From contig CANJXC010000002.1 of the NCBI GenBank assembly GCA_947478845.1, positions 1-64,000 on the forward strand: a DNA stretch of 64,000 nucleotides, read 5' to 3'. This DNA is from Spirochaetales bacterium (GTDB taxonomy: Bacteria > Spirochaetota > Spirochaetia > JABEVK01). The number at the start of each line of letters is the position of its first letter. Within the stretch, counting starts at the first letter, position 1. The notes under the pieces are model-generated. The model had not been told where the DNA came from. It worked only from the letters and a program-made list of their open reading frames with translations, and did no database searches. Position numbers and translations under genes: made by a program. Shown here piece after piece: positions 1 through 7,015 of the stretch.

Positions 1-87
1 CGCCACCTCGCTGACAGGCCTCCCTTTCTCAGTGACCTGCTTGATCGCCTCGTCCTTGAACTCGGCCGTGAACTTCGATACGCCCAT
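1..87 (-). CDS. IS3-family transposase OrfA, N-terminal 29 codons (partial)
   Basis: The visible product begins MGVSKFTAEFKDEAIKQV and continues TEKGRPVSEVA. This is the characteristic start of the helix-turn-helix OrfA protein of IS3/IS911-type elements ("F..EFK..AI..V...G..V..VA"). ATG is at 87, preceded by AAAAGGGGAGCCC, which supplies a ribosome binding site. The gene is cut by the window edge, so it is unknown whether the element is intact. In the family OrfA binds the terminal repeats and OrfB carries the DDE catalytic residues. Confidence 0.8.
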   Translation of the reverse strand, partial: MGVSKFTAEFKDEAIKQVTEKGRPVSEVA

Positions 88-149
88 GGGCTCCCCTTTT
101 GCCTAGACTTCTGAGTGTATCAGGTGTCTAGGAATTTGGGGGAAGTCCA
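1..149 (-). mobile_element. end of an IS3-family insertion sequence
   Basis: This is one end of an insertion sequence that continues beyond the left edge. It contains the start of an OrfA-type transposase and about 60 bp of leader. Read on the minus strand, the outer end begins TGGACTTCCCCCAAATTCC at about 149, which looks like an IS3-group terminal inverted repeat. The other end and any target duplication lie outside the window, so the boundary is inferred from where the repeat-like sequence stops. Confidence 0.7.
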
Positions 150-422
150 TTCTCTATCAAGCTACTGGAGTACTTCAAGCTTGAATCAATTGACATTTCG
201 ACCTTTGACTCGAGTGTTTCTGTTGTCGACCATCGCACTACATTGACCTATCAGGCGGGTTCCTTTTCCACCAAGGAATCAGCGATCCTGGCAGCGAAGA
301 TCAACGTGAGTGTATCGTTTGGTACAACAGCCATTGCGCTGTGGAGCTCACCCGAACATTTGCACACCCGAAGAGGACCTAGTTTCGGTCATCTATATGG
401 TGCGGTGCGCATTTGCCCATAA
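150..422 (+). pseudogene. headless ORF remnant abutting the IS end
   Basis: Immediately inside the IS boundary a reading frame stays open for 90 codons, from TTC at 150 to TAA at 420. It has no plausible start, and the frame runs into a TAG in the IS end at 129. The residues (FSIKLLEYFKLESIDISTFD and onward) resemble a normal soluble or extracytoplasmic protein but I cannot assign a family. It may be the 3' part of a gene disrupted by the insertion. It could also be chance, because codons near the end look random. Confidence 0.35.
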
Positions 423-791
423 CCCAGCCGCCCCAACGTGGAAAGTAACTGACTCAAAGTTAAAGAGGGTTTTTGTCCTGGCTTCGGATGTATGAGGAGG
501 CCCGGAAACTGATTCTCTCTTCGGTGTCGTCTGACTTGGTCCAGTAATTGGAAAAGCCCACCTAAAAACTTTCCAGACACAGGCGTACACACGGTAGACG
601 GTCTATTCCTTCGGCTATTTGTAGGCAGACTCGCCTAGGCCAAGGGGGGAAAATTCATTCTCATGCCTCGAAGTTATTTCCTACATTGGCAGTGAGTTTG
701 GGCAGGAAGACCGTTTCATCGTGAATTTTTTTTAGGCAGTACCCCTTCAAAAAGTTCGCGATTGGGGGGGCGAGGGCGATTCGTTGCCCAG
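423..791. other. non-coding or decayed stretch
   Basis: No convincing gene is seen. Short ORFs on both strands have no ribosome binding site, no recognisable motif and overlap one another. The stretch contains a run of eight T around 728-735 and a run of seven G near 765. Together with the flanking remnants it looks like a decayed junction. Confidence 0.5.
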
Positions 792-899
792 AGGAAGCCG
801 ACTTTCCAAATGGGCGCCGAAAAACTGTTGGGACGTGGCGACATGCTGTTCACCAGCAGCGTGCAGTTTCTGATCCGTGGGCCACACAACCTCTCCTAG
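792..899 (+). pseudogene. decayed 3' fragment of ftsK/spoIIIE
   Basis: The frame reads MGAEKLLGRGDMLFTSS and then VQFLIRGPHNLS before TAG at 897. GAEKLLGRGDMLF is the signature near the end of the FtsK/SpoIIIE motor domain, where it follows the Walker B/RecA core and precedes the linker to the gamma domain. Everything upstream (ATP-binding motifs) and downstream (gamma winged helix) is missing, so this is a relic of about 35 codons. It overlaps the 3' end of the minus-strand membrane protein gene by a few bases. It may come from a mobile-element FtsK or a rearranged chromosomal copy. Confidence 0.6.
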
Positions 900-1549
900 T
901 CCTGCTTTTTGCGGCCCAGAAACCCAAGTGTCACGTCCAAGGTTTCATGGTGCACCAGGGTGGAATCAAACCTCAATAAGCGAAAGGTGAGCTGCACGCA
1001 GAGTCCTATCGCGAACGCGGAAACCACAGTGCCTGCGCCTACCTGGCCGCCCAAAAGCCAGCCGATGGCCACCGCTGAAAGTTCGATGCTGCCGCGGCAA
1101 ACTCCCACAGGAAGCCCGGTTTTTCGCGTCAGGGCCACCATCAGGCTGTCACGGGGACCAGCGCCGAAACCGGAACCGATGTAAAAGTAGGAACCTAGGG
1201 CAATGACAAAAAGCCCTGCCAAGAGAAGTGGAAAGCCGAGCAACCAAGACCTCTGGGGCGTAAAACCCGGCCAGGCCAACAGCACGTTCATGAACACTCC
1301 GATGAGCACCATGTTTAAAATTGTCCCTAAGCCCAGTTTCTCTCGCAAAAGAGCGACGAGCAGCACGATAGCCAGCCCCGTTAAAATTGAGATGGTGCCT
1401 ATCGGGAGGCCGGATAGCTTTGAAAGGCCGGAGTGGAAGACTTCCCACGGGGCAAACCCGATGTTGGCTTTCATCGTGAGCACAATCCCCACTGCGTACA
1501 GAAACAATCCCAGAAGCAACCGCGACAACCGAGGTACTAGTCCTGTCAT
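896..1549 (-). CDS. YczE/YitT-like integral membrane protein
   Basis: A 217-residue membrane protein of the YczE/YyaS type. It has five or six hydrophobic segments, a motif MKANIGFAPWEVFHSGLSK after the first helix, and the glycine-rich GSGFGAGPRDSLMVAL motif repeated in related form in the second half. Family members have no firmly established transport substrate. I place the start at ATG 1549 (MTGLVPRLSRL) because AAGGGAGT lies just upstream; an extension to 1603 would add a charged, non-conserved leader. It is divergent from the 1633 gene, with a symmetric intergenic repeat between them. Confidence 0.75.
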   Translation of the reverse strand: MTGLVPRLSRLLLGLFLYAVGIVLTMKANIGFAPWEVFHSGLSKLSGLPIGTISILTGLAIVLLVALLREKLGLGTILNMVLIGVFMNVLLAWPGFTPQRSWLLGFPLLLAGLFVIALGSYFYIGSGFGAGPRDSLMVALTRKTGLPVGVCRGSIELSAVAIGWLLGGQVGAGTVVSAFAIGLCVQLTFRLLRFDSTLVHHETLDVTLGFLGRKKQD

Positions 1550-1564
1550 TCTGACTCCCTTCTT

Positions 1565-1627
1565 CCACCTTTTTGCACTTGCCTTGCAAAGCTTCGCAAG
1601 CAATACTGAGACTACTCAAAAAGGTGG
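1565..1627. repeat. 11-bp perfect inverted repeat in divergent intergenic region
   Basis: CCACCTTTTTG at 1565-1575 is exactly complementary to CAAAAAGGTGG at 1617-1627. The right arm contains the ribosome binding site of the 1633 gene, and the left arm lies upstream of the ribosome binding site of the minus-strand gene. A smaller near-palindrome, CTTGC at 1583-1587 with GCAAG at 1596-1600 around AAGCTT, lies inside. It may be a paired operator, or a hairpin sequestering the AAGGTGG site. Confidence 0.55.
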
Positions 1628-1632
1628 TTGTC

Positions 1633-2124
1633 ATGCGAGTTTCCCTCAGCATTTATTTCGTGTTGTTTTTAGCAGTGGCCGGTTCGGCGCTCGATGCCCC
1701 CAAGGGGCCAGCGGTGGTGACGTTTAAGGGTTTGATCACCCAGAAGAACAAGGCCGATACGGCCGTTCTTGATGCAGCGATGCTCGACCGTCTCAAAACC
1801 TACACCGTGAAAACCGTCACCCCGTGGTACACAGGGGCCCAGAAGTTCGAAGGCCCTTCCTTGCAGGACGTGCTCAAGCTAGTTGGCGCTACAGGCAAGA
1901 CCCTGAAAATCGTTGCGCTGAACGACTACGCGATCGAAGTTCCTCTCGAAGATGCCGCGCTCTACAGTCCGATCCTCGCCCGCCGCATCAACGGAGTTGC
2001 CCTTACCCCCCGCGACAAGGGCCCTTTGTTTCTCGTTTATCCCTACGATTCCAAGCCTGAGCTCTCCACTGAGAAGTTCTACGCACGTTCGGCTTGGCAG
2101 ATTGCAGTGATAGAGGTTCTCTAG
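1633..2124 (+). CDS. periplasmic molybdopterin-binding-fold protein, cysteine-free
   Basis: A 163-residue exported protein whose first 20 residues (MRVSLSIYFVLFLAVAGSAL) form a signal peptide. The rest resembles the small stand-alone form of the oxidoreductase molybdopterin-binding domain (sulfite-oxidase fold), with FEGPSLQDVL, LNDYAIEVPL and KGPLFLVYPYD as landmarks. The mature protein has no cysteine, so it cannot provide the thiolate that ligates molybdenum in true sulfite oxidases. It is more likely a binding or sensing protein. It ends 2 bp before the hybrid kinase start, which implies a shared transcript and probably a ligand-binding partner for that kinase. Start chosen at ATG 1633 with AAGGTGG upstream. 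Confidence 0.75.
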   Translation: MRVSLSIYFVLFLAVAGSALDAPKGPAVVTFKGLITQKNKADTAVLDAAMLDRLKTYTVKTVTPWYTGAQKFEGPSLQDVLKLVGATGKTLKIVALNDYAIEVPLEDAALYSPILARRINGVALTPRDKGPLFLVYPYDSKPELSTEKFYARSAWQIAVIEVL

Positions 2125-2126
2125 CT

Positions 2127-3923
2127 TTGAAAAATGTTCTGGGGCTCGGGATTCTTGTCTTGATCCTGAGCTTCGGATCGGTGATCTGGGTCGAAGTTCG
2201 GCAGTTGAGGGCCGTTCAGGCGTATTTGCCCGTCGGGACCGACAATGTTCTGTGGTCGTATGCCCAGTTGAACTTCGAAGCTCTCAAGCTCAACCGAGTC
2301 CTGCTTCTGGCTCTCGATGCGTCAACGATCGATACCGATACTGTGTCCTTGAGGTACAATATTTTTGCCAGCCGCAGCCAGTTGCTGCTGCAAAGCCCCC
2401 AATTAAAACGGATCTGGGAAGACGGGGGCTTTGCACCGGTTGTGGAAAGGCTTGAGGCCTTTTTCCCTGAGGTTGAGGCCGGTTCGGTTAATGGAGAGAT
2501 CAACTGGAATCGCGAGAAAGTGAAACACGCACTGTCGGTTCTTGACCCGCTTTTACCCGACTTAGCCCGCCTGTTGTTGGCTTCGAACATCCGATCCATG
2601 GCGGATGAGGACGCCCGCAACCAGAAACTGGTGGGCATTGCCAACGAGTCCTTGTTCGTGGGTTTTCTCCAGTTGATCCTTGCCATCGCCTTTGCCACCC
2701 TGCTTTACCGTCAATTGCGGGTTGCTCGGGCTGCCAGTCAGGCGAAAGGGCAGTTTTTGGCGAACATGAGCCACGAGATCCGGACCCCTCTGAACGGAGT
2801 GCTTGGCCCGCTTGACCTCGCTCTCGAAGAAACCGACAACTCAAAACGCAGCGACCTGATCCGGATAGCACAGAGATCGGCTCGGCATCTGATGGCCCTG
2901 CTGACCGACATCCTCGACCTCTCCAAACTGGAAAGCGGGCAAATGACCCTTGAGGTAGCCGGGTTTGATCTGAATGTGCTGGTAAGCGACCTCGAACTGA
3001 TGTTCCGCCAAGAGGCCTTGGCACGGGGTTTGGTGTTCCTCGTCGTGCGCGAAGAGGGCTTTCCAGCCAGGCAGTTGGGTGACTCTTTGCGTTTGAGGCA
3101 GATCTTGGCCAACCTTCTGAACAATGCGCTGAAGTTTACAAAGAATGGTAGCGTCACCCTGACCTGCTCGGCCGACCCCGAGAACTTGCGCTTCCTCGTT
3201 GCCGACACCGGGGTAGGAATGAGCCCGGAAACGGTGAAAACCCTCTTCCGCCGCTTTGGCCAGGCCGACGCCTCGGTAACCCGGCGCTACGGAGGCTCCG
3301 GTTTGGGCCTAGAGATCAGCCGTACCTTGGCGCAACTGATGGAAGGTACTATCGAGGTAGAGAGCCTCGAAAATCGCGGGAGTACCTTCACGGTGACCAT
3401 ACCCCGCAAACTGGAATCCACCAGCGAGGCTCCCCTGCAGGCACTTCTCGCGCCCGCACTTGAGGTTGTAGAAGTGCCGGTTGTCCCCTTACCGGTTGCC
3501 ACGCAGACTATTGGCAGCCGGCCGCTGACGGTGCTGGCCGTCGATGACGTGGCGATTAACCTTCTTGTGGTGAGCAGTTTGCTCAAGTTGCTGGGCCACA
3601 GGGTTTTGACAGCTTCGAGCGGCCCCATCGCCCTGGAGGTTATGGCCAAAGAAGGCCCTGCGGTGGACGTGGTTTTCATGGACCTTCATATGCCCGAGTG
3701 GAGCGGTTTGGAAACCACGCAGAAGATTCGCGCCCAAGAGAAGCCGGGCCACCGGATTCCCATTGTGGCGCTCACCGCCGATGTGCTCACGGAGTCTCGC
3801 GAGGCCTGTGTGGTGGCGGGGATGGACGATTTCCTTTCCAAACCGATCCAAAAGCCCGCTCTCGAGCAGCTTTTTCAGCGCCTGAAGCTAGCCTCAGGCG
3901 CCGCGGCAGACCGTAAAACCTAG
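2127..3923 (+). CDS. hybrid sensor histidine kinase/response regulator
   Basis: A membrane-bound hybrid kinase of 598 residues. An N-terminal helix (about 5-25) and a second helix (about 180-200) bracket a periplasmic sensor of roughly 150 residues. A HisKA domain follows with the phosphoacceptor in MSHEIRTPLNG (His216), then a HATPase_c domain (NLLNNALKFT, DTGVGM, YGGSGLGLEIS). A C-terminal receiver domain has VDDVAINLL near its start, Asp519 in FMDLHMPEW and the later KP pair. No output domain is present, so signalling must pass to a separate phosphotransfer protein or regulator. The start is taken as TTG 2127, 2 bp after the preceding stop, with GAGGTT upstream; an in-frame upstream TTG at 2094 lies inside the preceding gene. 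The stop overlaps the convergent pstS-like gene by 4 bp. Confidence 0.9.
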   Translation: MKNVLGLGILVLILSFGSVIWVEVRQLRAVQAYLPVGTDNVLWSYAQLNFEALKLNRVLLLALDASTIDTDTVSLRYNIFASRSQLLLQSPQLKRIWEDGGFAPVVERLEAFFPEVEAGSVNGEINWNREKVKHALSVLDPLLPDLARLLLASNIRSMADEDARNQKLVGIANESLFVGFLQLILAIAFATLLYRQLRVARAASQAKGQFLANMSHEIRTPLNGVLGPLDLALEETDNSKRSDLIRIAQRSARHLMALLTDILDLSKLESGQMTLEVAGFDLNVLVSDLELMFRQEALARGLVFLVVREEGFPARQLGDSLRLRQILANLLNNALKFTKNGSVTLTCSADPENLRFLVADTGVGMSPETVKTLFRRFGQADASVTRRYGGSGLGLEISRTLAQLMEGTIEVESLENRGSTFTVTIPRKLESTSEAPLQALLAPALEVVEVPVVPLPVATQTIGSRPLTVLAVDDVAINLLVVSSLLKLLGHRVLTASSGPIALEVMAKEGPAVDVVFMDLHMPEWSGLETTQKIRAQEKPGHRIPIVALTADVLTESREACVVAGMDDFLSKPIQKPALEQLFQRLKLASGAAADRKT

Positions 3924-4864
3924 AACTTCCCGGCCACTGACTCCGCGAGGAGTTTCTTTTGGGCCGCTAACTCGGCAGCCGGCAACGGGAAGTAACCCAC
4001 GCGCGCCGCGACTTTTGATACATTGTTCAACACAAAGCCCAGATACGCTGCCGACTGGGCCTTGGCGGTCAGGGTTCGTGCGTTGACGTAGGTGTAAAGG
4101 TAGCGGGACAAGCCGTAGGTTCTCGATTCCACGGTGTTGCGGTCGGCCAACATGCCGTTAAACTTCACAGCTCTGGCATCACCGTCTTTGTAATAAGCGT
4201 AGCCGACAAAACCAATGCCATACTTGTCTCCCTGCACGGCTGAGGTGAGCCTGTTGAAGTCTTGAAACCGTTGAACATCGGGTGCCGATTTGAGCATCAC
4301 ACCCTTGTCGTCCCAAAAGTGTTCCTGAAAGAAATCAAAGGTTCCGTGGCTGGTTTCGGGAATATAACGGCGAATCTTTTCAGCGGGCCAACTCGGGTTG
4401 ATATCTGACCACTTTTCCGCCTCGGCGAAGGCTGCTTGCACGGCTTCGTCGTCGAGGTCTTTCACCCAGGTGTTCTGCGAGCTCACTAAGAGGACAATCG
4501 CATCGAGCGCCAGTTTGAACTCAAGCACTTTGCCGCGAGACTCGGCGGCCTTCCGTTCGGCCGGGACAATGGGGCGGCTGGCATTAGCGAAATCAACCTC
4601 GCCAGTGGCGAACCTTTTAAGCCCTGCACCTGTGCCAATGTTGTCTATGGCGAGTTGCCCCGCGAACCCTTCGGCACGGAACTGATCAACCAACATCTGG
4701 GCAATCGGGTAAACGGTGCTCGAACCGCTGGTAAGAACTGAACCCACAACCCGGGAAGGGTTGACGGTGACAAACCCGTTGGAGTCCTTTCCCGCCCAGC
4801 CCCAGTCTTGGGCCCAAGCCACCGTTGCCAAAAAACCCAGCAAGATCGCAAGAGTCATTTTCAT
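3920..4864 (-). CDS. PstS-like phosphate-type substrate-binding protein
   Basis: A 314-residue periplasmic binding protein with a signal peptide (MKMTLAILLGFLATVAWAQ). It carries the PstS-family landmarks GSSTVYPIAQMLVDQF, IDNIGTGAGLKRF and FANASRPI at the ligand cleft. PstS proteins bind inorganic phosphate for the PstCAB importer. No pstC, pstA or pstB is nearby. The gene diverges from a TonB2-type uptake operon that carries a second PstS-like gene, so this protein may hand substrate on from the outer-membrane receptor. ATG 4864 has GGGGGTG upstream. Phosphate specificity is inferred from family only. Confidence 0.85.
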   Translation of the reverse strand: MKMTLAILLGFLATVAWAQDWGWAGKDSNGFVTVNPSRVVGSVLTSGSSTVYPIAQMLVDQFRAEGFAGQLAIDNIGTGAGLKRFATGEVDFANASRPIVPAERKAAESRGKVLEFKLALDAIVLLVSSQNTWVKDLDDEAVQAAFAEAEKWSDINPSWPAEKIRRYIPETSHGTFDFFQEHFWDDKGVMLKSAPDVQRFQDFNRLTSAVQGDKYGIGFVGYAYYKDGDARAVKFNGMLADRNTVESRTYGLSRYLYTYVNARTLTAKAQSAAYLGFVLNNVSKVAARVGYFPLPAAELAAQKKLLAESVAGKF

Positions 4865-4947
4865 CGGAACACCCCCTGTGAAAAACGCCCTATCTTACTG
4901 ACGCCATGGTGCCGCCGCAAGAGGGTTTTGCGAGCGCTAACCAAAAA

Positions 4948-4966
4948 CTCATCAAACCCCGATGAG
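4948..4966. promoter_or_regulatory. 6-bp inverted repeat in the divergent pstS / lipoprotein intergenic region
   Basis: CTCATC (4948-4953) and GATGAG (4961-4966) form a perfect inverted repeat with a 7-base spacer. It lies in the 211-bp region between the divergent pstS-like gene and the lipoprotein gene. It could be an operator or a small hairpin in the leader. No T-run follows, so a terminator is unlikely. Confidence 0.3.
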
Positions 4967-5009
4967 ACCCGCTTGCGTGAGAGAAGGATGAGAACAGCAT
5001 TAAAAAAAA

Positions 5010-5036
5010 CTAACCATTGCCAAACAGAAGGCTAAC
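5010..5036 (+). promoter_or_regulatory. Pho-box-like direct repeats at 11-bp spacing
   Basis: CTAAC (5010-5014), CAAAC (5021-5025) and CTAAC (5032-5036) repeat at exactly 11-bp intervals, 40 bp before the lipoprotein start. PhoB/PhoP-class regulators recognise short direct repeats at 11-bp spacing, and cyanobacterial and Bacillus boxes share a TTAAC/TTAACA-like core. The position between two uptake genes of the phosphate-binding type makes this the best regulatory candidate in the locus, but the three 5-mers are short. Confidence 0.4.
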
Positions 5037-5075
5037 AGTGCGCCGCTAGATTTTGATTGTTCCAAGGAGGAAACA

Positions 5076-6950
5076 ATGAAATTAACCATGGCCACCATTT
5101 TGGTTGCCTTATTGCTCGCTCTGGTCGGCTGTGAACAGCCGACATCCCCGGGCGGCAAAAACACGACGACGACCATTTCTCAGAATCCCGTCAAAGTCGG
5201 TGACGCGATTGTCGGCGGCTTCACGGTGACTCAGGTCGATGTGAACAGCACGGGATACATCGCTACCCGTGATTTTAAGATCACCCACACCGCTGCCGGG
5301 GCGGCTCAGTCCGCCCTTGACGGTTACATCAATGACATCAATACCGGCTACCGAACAACGAAGTCGGCGGTTCAAACTTACAGCAATGGCTCGACCACAA
5401 CTGGAGCTACAAGCAGCGACACGAAGACTTACTGGACGCTTCTACGCCACGAAGGCATTATTTCTGGCACTTGGACTACAGACGTAAGCCTCACCAAAGA
5501 CACCGAGTGGACGCTCGCCGGTCCCGTGTTTATCGGCGGCGATAATACAGGATCCGCAAAACTTTACATTGACGCAGGTACCATCATCAAAGGTACGTCT
5601 TCGTCGATCGCACCCGGCATGCTCGTTGTTAGCCGCGGGTCGCAAATATTCGCCGATGGTTCCAAGTACTACGGCTCGGCCACTGCCAAGAGCTCTCCCG
5701 CCTCAGTTGTCTCAACCGACAATGGCTCCACTGCCGTGTCGGTGGAGGGCACCTACGTTCTACCTATTGTGTTCACTTCCGCCAAAACTCTTGGTTCACG
5801 AGCTCCGGGTGACTGGGGTGGACTTGTGATCAACGGTAACGCCCCTGTCAATGACGGAGATTCCAAGTCGGGTACCGCACCCTACACAAGCACGGGTAAG
5901 GATACCGGAGAAGGCAACACAGGCTACTACGGCGGTAGCGACGCAGACGACAACAGCGGCGTGCTCAAGTACATCCGCAGCGAGTTTGCCGGTGTGCGCT
6001 TCACCGCCGACAACGAGCTCAACGGCATCGCGTTCCAAGGTGTCGGTCGTGGCACCACGGTAGATTACATCCAGGCCCACCTTAGCAACGACGACGGCAT
6101 CGAAATGTTTGGAGGTACTGTCAACATGAAACACGTCGTTTCGACCGGAAACTTGGATGACTACCTCGACTGGACTTCCGGCTGGACCGGCGCAGTTCAG
6201 TTCATGGTCGGACAGCAGTACCCCATTTCTGGGTTCGACAATGGCCTGGAAGGCGATGGCAAGGAAAACGACACCACCGCGACCCCGTACAGCAATCCCT
6301 ACCTGGCAAACTTCACCATGATCGGTGCAGGTACGACTTCGACCGACGGCACCGCGACCCCTACCAAGAATGCTGCTAACTTCCGCCGCGGAACCAAGGT
6401 GACCCTTGTCAACTCGGCCTTTGTCAACTTCTCAAAGTCGTTTCAGGAAACGGACTCTACGGGCAGTGCCTATATATCGGGCACGGCTTCTGGCGTCTCG
6501 TACAGAGGTGTTTTGACGACGATGGCTAGCCCCTCCCTCAGTACGGGTACATTTAACAGCATCAATTATTTCAGCACAGCGATCACCGGTGGAGCCACGG
6601 GAACCGCTTGGTTGAGTGGGACCGGTACAGGAATGTTCCAGGGTACAGTGGGTACGGACATCCTGCTGCCGGCCGGCTACAAAGCAGCTCTGTCGGCTGC
6701 TGTGGCTACGACGATTCCTGACGACTTCACCGCTGGTTCTTCGGGAAACCTTAAAACCAAAACAGTACAGACATACACTTACAGCACTGGCTTTCAGCCG
6801 ACTGGCGCTCAGTCGAGCAGTATTGTCTCGTCTACCGTCAGCAGTTCGGTAAACGGAGCAACTTTGACCTCCACCAGCTACATCGGAGCCGTCGACCCCA
6901 GTGCCAGCACCAACTGGACTACCGGCTGGACCACCACTGCTGCGAACTAA
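5076..6950 (+). CDS. large beta-helix-like lipoprotein of a TonB uptake locus
   Basis: A 624-residue lipoprotein: signal peptide plus lipobox LALVGC (Cys19), then a Ser/Thr/Gly-rich, beta-strand-rich body. Landmarks match a family common in Bacteroidota and some Proteobacteria, often beside TonB receptors: AGTIIKG (about 170), GDWGGLVINGNAPVN (about 247), YGGSDADDNSGVLKYIR (about 285), GRGTTVDYIQAHLSNDDG (about 324) and NLDDYLDWTSGWTGAVQF (about 360). The repeated VxYIxxxF-type strands suggest a right-handed parallel beta-helix. The role is unknown; I infer a surface or periplasmic capture protein for the receptor encoded downstream. AAGGAGG precedes ATG 5076. A strong terminator separates it from the Ton genes, so it is probably made in excess of them. 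Confidence 0.75.
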   Translation: MKLTMATILVALLLALVGCEQPTSPGGKNTTTTISQNPVKVGDAIVGGFTVTQVDVNSTGYIATRDFKITHTAAGAAQSALDGYINDINTGYRTTKSAVQTYSNGSTTTGATSSDTKTYWTLLRHEGIISGTWTTDVSLTKDTEWTLAGPVFIGGDNTGSAKLYIDAGTIIKGTSSSIAPGMLVVSRGSQIFADGSKYYGSATAKSSPASVVSTDNGSTAVSVEGTYVLPIVFTSAKTLGSRAPGDWGGLVINGNAPVNDGDSKSGTAPYTSTGKDTGEGNTGYYGGSDADDNSGVLKYIRSEFAGVRFTADNELNGIAFQGVGRGTTVDYIQAHLSNDDGIEMFGGTVNMKHVVSTGNLDDYLDWTSGWTGAVQFMVGQQYPISGFDNGLEGDGKENDTTATPYSNPYLANFTMIGAGTTSTDGTATPTKNAANFRRGTKVTLVNSAFVNFSKSFQETDSTGSAYISGTASGVSYRGVLTTMASPSLSTGTFNSINYFSTAITGGATGTAWLSGTGTGMFQGTVGTDILLPAGYKAALSAAVATTIPDDFTAGSSGNLKTKTVQTYTYSTGFQPTGAQSSSIVSSTVSSSVNGATLTSTSYIGAVDPSASTNWTTGWTTTAAN

Positions 6951-6976
6951 CCTCTCTGCTCTGATCTGATTTACCC

Positions 6977-7004
6977 AACCGGGGCCTTCGGGCCCCGGTT
7001 TTTT
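6977..7004 (+). terminator. rho-independent terminator after the lipoprotein gene
   Basis: A perfect stem AACCGGGGCC/GGCCCCGGTT closes on a UUCG tetraloop and is followed by a run of T. It lies 27 bp after the lipoprotein stop and directly before the DUF3450 gene. Transcription from the lipoprotein promoter would be reduced here, giving differential expression within the cluster, because no obvious separate promoter fits in the remaining gap. Confidence 0.9.
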
Positions 7005-7015
7005 AAGGAATGCCC

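Noticed and set aside
310-495. 61-codon plus ORF and matching minus ORFs near 389-592
   Set aside because: They overlap the headless frame, lack ribosome binding sites and have no motifs; only the frame abutting the IS end was kept as a possible remnant.
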